Positions 48,778-59,289 of a stretch of DNA of 64,000 nt are shown here, piece after piece. This DNA comes from Rotaria macrura (Eukaryota > Rotifera > Eurotatoria > Philodinida > Philodinidae), in the NCBI GenBank assembly GCA_900239685.1, contig OENT01000672.1:1-64000 (forward strand), in the 5' to 3' direction. The notes under the pieces are model-generated. The model saw only the letters and a program-made list of their open reading frames with translations. It did no database searches and had not been told where the DNA came from. Each line of letters begins with the position of its first letter. The first letter of the stretch is position 1. The position numbers and the translations under genes are program-made.

Positions 48778-51210
48778 TTTATTAATATTGTTAGAAAAGT
48801 CATGGAAAAATATGATTGAAATGAACAGTGATGATATTGTATATTTATTATATATTAGAAAATCTTTTCCCTTTTATTTATATATCAATGATTCAAGTAA
48901 ATTATATTTGAATAAAATAAAAATGATTGAACTCGTTCTCTTGTTTATACTTTTTTCGTACATTTTCGTACAGAGCTTCCATAGAATGTTTTGCTTTTGT
49001 TTTATTACTTGCGGATCTCACCTTGAATAAAGATCTCAATTTGAAAAGTTTTAAAAAAAAAGCTGTTGTATCTATATAGGAGACCATGAAAATAAAATAG
49101 GTATCGAAATATGTATTTTATGCCATTGTAGCCTTCATAACTATAGTGTGAAGTGTTAGAAAGTAATAACTAATGAGGGAACCTTTCCAGGTGCCTCCCA
49201 GCGATTTCAATGAAACTTAGTCTATAGATACTACGCAGTGCTCTAGTTAAAATTGCTAAAGGGTTTGAGTGCGAAGTGCTTCCTTCAAAAGTTATGGTTG
49301 TCTTAATTGTTGACTGTACAGAGCAAAATATAGAATATAAGGAACCATAATTCTGTGAAAATACGATACAAAATTCTGAATCTGTTTCCTGGCGTTGTAC
49401 AATATCTTACATATTTGGATGGGGGAGAGTTGGGGATGGTAGTCTATTGGTTTTTCATTGTCACAATTTGGTTTTCGTAAGAAAATCAATAGCACACTAT
49501 TTCACATCGAGAAAAGTTTTCTGCACTTGTTGGTTGTACATGTGTCTACAATGATAATTTTTGGACCAATATATTCGAATAAATTCTCCATGTGTTCGTT
49601 TACGAGTGGTATTTAAAAAACGACTGTTATATTTAACATTGTCTAACTATCATATGATAGAAAAAATAGAAAAACGCTCAAAACAAAAATGATCGTTTTG
49701 GGGCAAGAGGTGCAGATGAACAGGTAAGAAATATCTGTCCCTGTGATGATTATAGTCGTTCGCTTGAAGATTTAATTATCGCACCAACATGACTTTATAA
49801 ATTTACCAGGAGCATCACACAGCATTAGTTCTTATTACCTTGTGAATGTTTTTCGCGAAGGAGAAAATTCTATAAAATAGCTTGAAAAGGAAAAAACCAA
49901 TAGGCTACCATCCCCAGCTCTCCCCCATCCAAATATGTAAGATATTGAACAATGCCAGGAAACAAATTCAGAATTTTGTATCGTATTTTCACAGATTTAT
50001 GGTTCCTAATATTCTATATTTTGCTCTGTACAGTCAACAATTAAGACAACCATTACCTTTTGAAGGAAGCGATTCGGACTCAAACACTTTAGCAGTTTTA
50101 ACTAGAGCACTGCGTAGTATCTATAGACAAAGTCTCATTGAAATCGTCGGGGGGGGGGGGGGGGGGGGGGGNGGGGCAACTGAAAAGATTTTATCCAACT
50201 GTTAATCAAAATTCAAAGTGATGTTTTGCGAACTGAATGCATACTGTGTGGTCAACAAAAAGTTAGACGTTTTCGATGAGACTATGAGATTCTTCTCTCT
50301 GAATAACTTTTTTCATGAATACAATATCGCCAATATTTTCTTTTCAAAATAGAAAACATTCAAAGAACCAATTACATTTCACGAAAAAGTCATGGAATGA
50401 ACTTTCTTTTGAGTTTTATTGTCTTTTGAGAGATAGTGTTGGTACGAAACTTAGATTAATTAACATCTTCTATCTTATGTTTGATGGATTCCATTAACTC
50501 AAGACATGAAGATATGGAAAATTAGTTTCAACGTTTTAATTTGTACTGTCAAATTGGAGTTCAACTGAATTCATGCGTAATTAATGTGACGTCTGAATTT
50601 TCATATGCAATACAATGTTGTCTTTCATAGTTCGTTTTTAAAATAACACACGTCATTAATCGGACCTAGAGATTATCATTTTCAAGAAACAATCATGTGG
50701 CAGTTCTTTTTGATGAATTCAACTTTGATAGAACTATATAATGAAACAGATTGTTGGTTGAGAATAATGTTTTCTTTTTGAGATATTTAAAGAATTAAAA
50801 TGAAAAACACATAATGCTATATTTTAAAAAAAATAGAATTTCAGGTTGACGACACCAAATCTATTCTGCAATGAACTATCCAAGAAAGAGTTTCGTTCAC
50901 ATAAATGAAGTTAATTTTCATAAAACAGTCTGTCTTGTGTGTGCTTGAACATGATTTCGTGAATAAAAAGAAGTTTTATATTTAGAATGAAGATTCATCA
51001 AATATTGTAGTAATGTACAAAAGCTACATCGGTTGCTTGCATAATGAATGCTCTCGAACATATGCTTATAATATAGACCTATAGAAAGTTCATATATTCA
51101 AAGTAAATCTTTATTACACAAGAGTTATATATATAATAGAAAAGAAAAACATGAAAGTATTGACTAGAATAAGTGCATGATGTGCAAACAACCTCTAGTA
51201 TCAAAGTGTT
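48778..51210. other. Intergenic region between cyclin and ATRIP, with a foldback repeat
   Basis: Cyclin 3' flank (ATAAA strings near 48910 and 49027), then the inverted repeat 49202-50150, then AT-rich sequence with no gene recognised to 51210. Confidence 0.5.
49202..50176. repeat. Large inverted repeat (foldback element) ending in a G-tract
   Basis: About 255 bp at 49202-49458 recurs inverted at 49890-50146 with few mismatches. For example GATTTCAATGAAACTTAGTC at the left edge pairs with AGTCTCATTGAAATC at the right, and TTGTTGACTGTACAGAGC with its complement. The spacer is about 430 bp. The right arm is followed at once by a run of G (50149-50176) containing the single undetermined base of the window (50172). 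The matching open frames in both arms are mirror translations of the repeat, not genes. It is a foldback transposon or two opposite copies of one short element. Confidence 0.8.
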
Positions 51211-54200
51211 CTATCTAATATCATTTCCAGTCCCTAATACGTCGTGTATATATCCAAAAACACAGAGTTGATCATCAAGTACTAGCTTATTAATGATATT
51301 TATCGATTCATTATTTAATGGCTGCTGATGATGATATAGTAACATAAGTTCATAGAGATGCCAAAGTGATGGATTCGTATAAAGTTGTAGTTCTTTAGCT
51401 TGTTGTGGTAAACATGTCGTGGGTTGTAATTGTAATGAAAATAGAATTAAAATTTTAACAAATTTAATTGAAAGATCGAATATTTGCTTTTTTACTGTTG
51501 GTTTTATAATATGAAAAAGAAAACGTGATAAACACTGTCCGAATGATATAAATAATGTTAACCAACATGAACCTGGACATTGACCATTGTCAAGTTCCAT
51601 TTTATGAAAATTTTCATTATCATAGATAAATAATTGGAGCCGATAGATTGATAAAAGAAATCTAATGTATTCATTTAAATTATCGTTTTTATCAAGATAA
51701 ATCAATGAATCAAGATGTGTTATTATTATTGAACAGAGACAACGTTGAGATGATCCTTCATCTGTAATAGGTACGGAACATAACCAGTTTGGTTCGTCAG
51801 GTGATGCATCAAGTAATGATAGAATAATGACTGTTAAATATTGATATGGATTTATGTTTTGTTGTTCGTCAAGTAGAGATATTAGAAATGCACAAAATGC
51901 TTTACGTCGTTCAGATTCATGAGATGGACGAGTTTTAAAATGAAATGTATAAAGTGTAAGAATGCGACTGAAGAGAGCAAATGGATATTTATTTGCTTGT
52001 GCATGAGAAAGATAATATTTAAGTATTGTTAAACATTGACCTTTTGCTGTGTAATAAGTTGTATGGTGATCGGCCGGAGGGGGAAACGGTATTTGACTAC
52101 TATCAGTTGTCGATCTTTGTGATGATCCATCGTCTATTGGTTCAATGTCCTAGAAAAAAACATGCAATATTGTATGATTATTTTCAAATCGGGCAAATAA
52201 ATGAATCTCTTTAGTACTGGTCTTGATTTAGAAAAAAACTCATTCGTTCACTGATCCATGACATTCCAATCAGACTGAAATCTAGAATTAATTCGTAATA
52301 GTTTGACGACTGTTCATCCGACATGCATTGGGTTTCATCAAGCTTAAGTACGGTGGTATGGTATCTGAAACATGATCAAGGTGTCCCAAGCGTTCGTGGA
52401 TTGGGAGGGGGGGGGGGTGTGGGGCGAGAATCCTAAAATTTTAGATAAGTATGAAATTTTTTTCGTGATTTTCTCAAGAGCTTTCTCTATAGTTTCTTAA
52501 TACTAAATTCTTATCCCGGGGTCGGGACCAGTGTTTCCAATAGAAATCTAAAACAAAATGTGCATGTACACTTTAGTTAAATGAGCAAAGTGTACGTTTA
52601 CACTTTGTTTTTGGCATCAAAGTGTACAAAGCGTACTGAAGCCAATTTTTTTGATTTAAAAACAAGAGTATTGTTCGTTTGACTGTGATGAATATAGACT
52701 AAACTTAAGAAAGCAATTAACAGGGGCAACAGGACTGTGCAAGAGATATAAGGGTCACCTGCCTGAAAAATATTTGGCTAAGACTCTCTCGGAGTTTTCA
52801 ACCAACTGTAGTTCTTCATTTTAATTACAGCTCCGTCACCGTCACGTTATGTTGTCTATGTGAATCACACTAATCAGTGCGCAAATGCGATTGAAATGAA
52901 GAAAAATGTAGCTAAGCCTCTCATTCCGACCCCTTTGCGTCCACATGCAAATAAATGATGAGTAGACATACTGTTTCATAATCTGACACAATATTTTCAA
53001 AAATATGAGAAGAAAATGAGTTTGAACAACAAAAATAATTCAAAGGTCATAGTCTCATATCTTATACAGTAGACAGTTCTAGAATCAAAGTGTAAATAGT
53101 TTTTGCAACGTGTGCACAGTACATTTTGGTTTTTAGAGCAAAGTATAAATCAGAGTGTAAATCAGAATCAGCAGATGTTCTGTACATTTTACTTCTGCTT
53201 GGTACACCTGCTATTGGAAACATTGGTCGGGACATCCCTGAACATGATGATGATTTATTCCGTTAGTATCAAACCACAACTTTGTAGAGAGATATTCCCT
53301 AAGTTCAGTAGTTTATTATAGAACTCTTAGAAGCATGCTTGCTTGTGCTGTGTATCGAATTTAGTTTTAAAGTAGCTCGACTCGACTCGTTTTCTACTTG
53401 ACCTGGTCACAAAAAAAACTATGCTTTTATGTCAAGAGTATGATGGGATGATAAACATGAAGTTGTTTCTTTTTGCATTCTCACCAATAACTCTTCTTGT
53501 CAATATCTGTCATCATGAAAAATGTATATTTCAAATCTAAATATCAATCTTCTGGATGTTTTCAAGATGGATTGGAGTATGAACATTAAAAATATTTACA
53601 ATCTACACAGTCACAAATCAGCAGTTAAGAACCAACTAGGTGCTTTTCCTGTATGTTGAAACAAATTACTAATGATTGCTAATGAATCTAGCATACTACT
53701 TAGTTATGTTGTTACACTTGAATGATAGTTTTCAGTAAAACGTGTAACAATCAATCATACAGAATTCATCTTTTCTATGTTTTTCTCTTTTTCTATAGGA
53801 ATATAAATCATAGTCAACATCGATTTACGAAAATTTTTCTGTTAGCTAGATGCTTAGTACATACTCAAGGAGATTATTAAAATATCTTGAAAAAAAAACT
53901 ACATGAAGCTTAATCCTTGACAACAATCGACTCTAGTTATATTACACATCGATGATATTTCGTCGTGCTTATTTAAACATACATGTTGTTTTTTAATCGT
54001 TGATGAATTTTCTTGTTTATTCAATGATTCAGTTGATTTAACTGTATTCAAAAGAAAATGTGAACTAGCATCAAGTATTAATATTAATTGTTCATTTGTT
54101 AATATTTGTTGTTGTTGATCATTATTATTTGTTGTTAAACGATTTTGTTGATTATTAAATAGATGTAAAATATTGTATATCATTTGATAAAAAGCTGTCA

Positions 54201-55224
54201 TTGTTATTAAATCAATACCAATGCTTGAATCTTGTTGTTGCTGTTGTTGTTGTTGTAGTTTAATTAATCGTGAATTATTTTGATGAAAAAATATCAAATC
54301 AACTAATGTTTGCCAAATATGTTGAGTTATTGATTGTGGTCGAATTCGATCAAGTATGATTTGTAAACTTGATATAGCCAATGTTGACGAATCTATTGTT
54401 CGTGTACGTAATAATTCATACGCTGAAAAATGTGTTAATTGAGTTTGTAAAAGACGATAATGATTTGATGTTGAACTTATTAATTGTTGTGGTTGTTGAC
54501 AAGTTACTTGTGGTTTATCCGTACGAAGACGTGTTACTTCACGTAGAAGACGATTACTTGTCTCTTGACTTTCATGAAAACGCGTTTCAAGTGCATGATA
54601 ACGTGTTTGTAATTCACTACGTTCACGTTCATTAAATGTTAATTGTGATTTACATGTTTCAAGTTGTGCTTTAATACGATGTTCACGAGCATTTGCTGCT
54701 TCATCTTGTTCAGTTTTCAATAGACATTTCTCTCGTGTACTTAAAACAAAATAAACGACTAAAAAGTTAACATAATTCTCATTAACGTCATCTTACAGTC
54801 GAGCATTTTTTTCACTCATTAATCGATTATTTTTTTCAAGAATTATGATTTGTCCTTCTTTCATTAATAGTTTTCGTTCGAGTTCAAGTTCTTTATTGAT
54901 TGTTTCCGTTCGATTACGTTCGGATGGAATTGGTTGAAGAACAGTTTGAGTCGATGAAAATATCGGTGCTTGTAAATATGTTCGCGAAGGATTTTGACTA
55001 GCAGGTTGTGCTTGATAATAATCATAATTTGTTTGTTGTTCTACTTGTGTTGCAGTAAACAGTAGTTCATCATCAGTCATTTCAAAGTCATCCATCATCG
55101 ATACGGCAGGTTGTCCCACTGCTGCTCCACCACCAGCATTAGAATCATCTTGATTTTCATCTGTTCGAAGACGTTTTATAGGTGGATACATAGTTTTTGC
55201 AATAAATCTTGAGTAAATTTGCAA
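51211..55224 (-). CDS. ATRIP: ATRIP-like ATR-interacting checkpoint protein
   Basis: Recruits the ATR kinase to RPA-coated single-stranded DNA. Three exons, 54797-55224, 53983-54739 and 51211-52149, give 707 aa (696 if Met at 55191 is used; human 791). At residues 45-56 the acidic DDFEMTDDELLF matches the RPA-binding checkpoint recruitment motif of ATRIP (DFTADDLEELD). A long coiled coil (about 108-215) contains LLMKEGQIIILEKNNRL, equivalent to human LIKNGEIKILRDSL, then NAREHRIKAQLETCKSQLTF. The rest is an all-helical repeat region with a poly-Gln run and Asn/Gln loops. The exon 1 to exon 2 splice preserves the coiled coil frame (ARLTREKCLLKTEQ). The 1.8 kb intron 52150-53982 carries a mobile element. 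The exon 2 donor at 53982 (GTATGT) is inferred, and reading through would stop at 53899. Confidence 0.72.
52150..53982 (-). other. ATRIP intron 2 with inserted transposon
   Basis: 1.8 kb, far longer than the other ATRIP intron (57 bp). It includes a G-rich tract at 52407-52427 and the hAT-type element at 52529-53225. The remainder is AT-rich. Confidence 0.6.
52529..53225. mobile_element. Non-autonomous hAT-type MITE (697 bp)
   Basis: The element starts CAGTGTTTCCAATAG and ends CTATTGGAAACATTG, terminal inverted repeats matching at 14 of 15 positions. It is flanked on both sides by the identical 8 bp GTCGGGAC (52521-52528 and 53226-53233), the target duplication length typical of hAT elements. 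Subterminal regions carry repeated CAAAGTGTA/TACACTTTG motifs (52567, 52586, 52599, 52617, 53087), as hAT transposase-binding sites often do. No transposase is encoded, so it depends on an element elsewhere. Confidence 0.85.
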
Positions 55225-55827
55225 AATGGACGATAGAATTCTTTTCTAACGAATCAAAATCATCGGCGGATTCACTCTGAAATGAACTCATCCGCATAGC
55301 ATTCATATTAAATTAAAATTATTTAAATATCTTGTCGCAAAAATTTAATTTCAAATTAATGTTTGAATAAATGAAAATGTTCTGGACAATCTCTATCTGT
55401 ATATGTATATTTACATCCTATTTAAACCATATTCATGTGGCATCTATTGACAAATAGATATGATCATTTTCGCGGGATATCATGCCCTTTGATTATCTAT
55501 ATATATTTTTTTCTTCATGTACGTTTTTCTCACTGTTTGTAATAATAATCATAAGATTATAGTCATTGTTATTTTGATTATTGCCATTTAAAAAGATCGT
55601 ACTTATCATTGTTTATAGTACCATTTTCAAATCGAACTTCATCATGTCCTTGAATGATGATCTAAACAAGCATTCTTCCCTTGACATTTCATCGATTTCA
55701 ACAAAATACTCTTAGTGGAATTTCTTTATCTTCTATTATTATTCATACATAAGTAGCACACAAATCTCTCTCATAAATTTATTTTTGCTAGCACAATAAC
55801 AATAGTATTTTCTTGTTCATCATATAA
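55225..55827. promoter_or_regulatory. Divergent promoter interval between ATRIP and SLC6 gene
   Basis: 603 bp between the two start codons, AT-rich. No clear TATA or CCAAT box is obvious. Inferred to hold both promoters. Confidence 0.4.
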
Positions 55828-58800
55828 ATGGGTACAAGTGATGTAGCTCCACCGGAGGTTAGTTAAGAATTCTGTTGGAGTATAATGATTTTTATTATGA
55901 TACATAGCGAAAACAATGGGCGAATCCCGTAGAATTCTTTTTAACATTAGTTGCTTTTGGTAACTATGAACATATTTCACATGTATACATTTTTGACATG
56001 TTTCTTCATTTCTTTTTGTTTTCGTTATAAGCTGTTGGTTTAGGAAATGTTTGGCGTTTTCCATATCTTTGTTTTAAAAATGGAGGAGGTGAAATAAACA
56101 TTGAAGTTTGCATATGCATATTTTATATATAAATTTATCAATGGTATATTCTAGGTGCATTTCTTATTCCTTATACATTCATGCTTATTTTTATTGGTGC
56201 ACCTGTCTTCTATCTTGAATTAACGTTGGGACAATTTACTAGTGCTGGTCCACTTGTAGTATGGAAAGTGAATCCATTATTGCGAGGTTTGTTAAGTATT
56301 CTTAAATATTTTTACAAAGAAAGCGACAATTAGCGTACTAGATATTGTATTGGAAAAGTATTCATGACTATAAAATATGACATATAATCCCAAGAAGAAT
56401 CTTGAGCAGTTTTAAGAGTCATAATAGTAACCTTCCTGTCAAAATTAAGCACATTCTTTGAATACTTGTAGTAATTAAAATATAAAACACCTATGAAAAC
56501 ATTGGTTGTTATTTTGCGACTTAAAAAAACGGCGCAAGAAACCGAGATAGGTTTTTAGGGAAAAAAAAAGATTAACAACCATTTTCTTTACTAGCGTTCT
56601 TATTAAAATGAATCTTATCCATGGTTCTCGCTGAAGGTCTTAAATTTTAATAGTACAGTTGTTGTTGCTGTTTAATCAGATAATGATGACGTGACAGTTC
56701 AAAAGAAAATGAGATCTACTACAATGATTATAATCCATTAAATTCTTTCTAGGTATTGGCTATGCTTCATTGGCGACAAATTGTTTCTTAGCACTTTATT
56801 ATAATGTGTTAATTGCATATTGTTTTTATTATTTAATTGCATCATTTCAACTTATTGTTCCTTGGTCAACATGTGGAAACTGGTGGAATACAGCTTTGTG
56901 TACGGATCAAAAAACAATCGCAAACATGTCTCGAGTTGATCTTGAATTAATTAAAAGTGATAGATTTTTTTCTTTTCTTTATTTTTATCATTTGATTTTA
57001 TTAATTATTTTGAACAAATTTCTATTCTTAGATATGACAAGTTCACCGAGTGAGGAATATTTCTAGTAATATAACTTTTTTCTTGGTTTTATTATCAATA
57101 CACGAGTCCTATTTGATTTTTAGCCGTCGAGTACTTCAAATTAGTAGTGGAGTAGATCAACTAGATGGTATCGTTACTCATTTGGCTGTTGCTTTAGCTG
57201 TAGCTTGGATTATTTGCTTTTTGGCATTATCAAAAGGTGTTCAATCATTAGGCAAAGTAAATTATTAGTTTTGTTTTAATCAAGAAAAGTGAACTTCTTT
57301 TAAATCAAATAGATTGCATATTTTACCGCTTTATTTCCGTATGTCATGTTAACGGTTTTAATAATCCGTGGTGCAACATTAAGTGGTGCTATTGAAGGTG
57401 TCAAATTTTATATGGGTACAGTGAATTTCAGTGTACTAAAGAATCCTAGTGTAAGATAGATTATATATCTGAAGAAAGAATTATTTATTTGTTTTTGTTC
57501 GTTTCCATCAAATTTAGGTATGGAAAGAAGCATGCACGCAAGTTTTTTATGCACTAAGTTGTTGTAGTGGTGGTCTAATTGCAATGGCATCATTCAACGA
57601 TTTTAATAATAATGTCTATCGGTACTGCGTATGAATCAAATGATAAAGTAAAGATATGTTTGTTTTTCTTTCATGTAGTGATACTTTATCCATTTGTTTG
57701 GTAACATGGCTTACAAGTATTTTTGGTGGTTTTGCAATTTTTACTGTACTTGGTATGAAACTAATTGTAGATGTTACATCAATGGAGTTCTCAAAATCGT
57801 TTTCTTTTTTAGGTCATATGGCGACTAAAATGGGTGTAAGCGTTGCTGAAGTAGCTAAAGGAGGTTCGTGTTATATTTCGAATTACTTGTTTTTATTTGT
57901 TTTCGATTATGTGAAGGTCCTGGTCTGGCATTTGTTGTCTTTCCTGAAGGTTTATCAATGATGCCATTTGCTCCTCTTTGGTGTGTTCTCTTTTTTTTAA
58001 TGATGTGTACTCTTGGCTTTGGCTCTGAAGTTAGTTCATCGAATCGTATTTATTTATTTATTGTTTTTGTAAAAAATCATCTATCTGCTAATTTAGTTTT
58101 CTATTATGGAAACCATTATGGCTAGTATAATAGACGAATTTAAGGCATATTTAAATACACCGAAAAAAATTATCATCTTTCGATTTAGCATATCCTTAGT
58201 CTTTTTCCTCCTAGGCTTATCAATGGTTACACGAGTATGTTCTTAATTTTGAAAAAACAACTTTGACACTCGATTACCATACATCTGTTAGGGAGGTTTA
58301 TATGTATTGAATATAGTTGATCAGTATCTCGGTGGATTTCCTTGGCTAGTTATTGGTGTTATTGAATTGTTCTGTATTGCATGGGTTTACGGTAGCAAAA
58401 TAATACAATTAATTAAATCTACTATTTAACCCATGTCTACAAATTCATTTTTAGGTGTTGATAATTTTTGTGATGATATTGCAATTATGTTAGGCGAAAA
58501 ACGGCGTCCTGGTAAATTTTGGAAAATATGTTGGCAATATATTTCACCACTTATTCTCATTGTAATTATTAGTCTTTTTTTGCATCTATTCATGCATCAA
58601 ATAATTGACACACATGTTTATACTTATATGTGCTTTTCTTTACAGCTTACAATTGTCTTTTCTTCTCTATTCTATCAAGAAGTAACGCTTGATGATTATA
58701 CATATCCATCATGGGCCCTTGCACTTGGTTGGATTGTAGTAATAGCATGTCTTGGATGGATTCCATATATATTTCTAGTTGAAATATGTCGTCGTGGAAC

Positions 58801-59106
58801 ATGGGGTGTACGTTATAGGATGTTTTGAATCTACTATGGTCGAAGTCTTCTTTTCTTTTTGTTTTCAAGATCATTAAAGAAGCTCGTATGCCTCATGCTG
58901 AATGGGGTCCAGCACGAAAAGAACATCGTCAACTATCAATACGATATTCAAATAAGAATGATCCAAAACAATTAAGCATGCAAACTTTATCGACAATTGA
59001 TACTGGCGATATGTTTGATTTAGATTCAGCAGCTAATGAAATAATAACAATAAGTCCTCAGTTATATGTCAAACGTCTTTCAGACGTGTCTACAACACGA
59101 TTCTAA
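55828..59106 (+). CDS. SLC6 family Na+/Cl- -dependent neurotransmitter/amino acid symporter
   Basis: Twelve-TM LeuT-fold transporter. Seventeen exons: 55828-55857, 55908-55959, 56032-56088, 56155-56286, 56753-56956, 57032-57065, 57124-57256, 57313-57450, 57518-57621, 57679-57752, 57813-57863, 57917-58029, 58097-58234, 58292-58391, 58455-58561, 58646-58807, 58870-59106; 1866 nt, 621 aa. TM1 reads [20 protein letters not shown]. Gly rather than Asp at the first position argues against a monoamine transporter. TM2 is [17 protein letters not shown]2 has a Cys pair and an NMS sequon. SPSEEYFYRRVLQIS follows. TM6 is [19 protein letters not shown], with NNVYRD as in the GABA/taurine/creatine group. 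TM8 has LGFGSEF where GABA carriers have LGIDSQF. Substrate unassigned. Intron 57753-57812 is 60 bp, in frame and stop-free. Confidence 0.93.
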
Positions 59107-59289
59107 CAATAAATCAAAATCAAAATAGTTCTTTCACTGATGAACGTAGATTAATATTATATTTTTTTTTCTTTTTGAAATAGAAAAAAATCCAGGAATA
59201 ACAATTAAATAAAAGAGGATTGTTAAAGGGACAATACAAGAAAAATTTTATGCATGAATATCGCACGAATAATGTTTATCTTTCCTAAC

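Noticed and set aside
49292..50205. Two similar open frames on opposite strands sharing YHPQLSPIQICKI
   Set aside because: They are the two arms of the inverted repeat read on opposite strands, so the similarity reflects DNA duplication, not a gene family.
52407..52427. G-rich tract beside the hAT element, considered as part of the transposon
   Set aside because: It lies about 100 bp outside the target duplication and so predates or is independent of the insertion.
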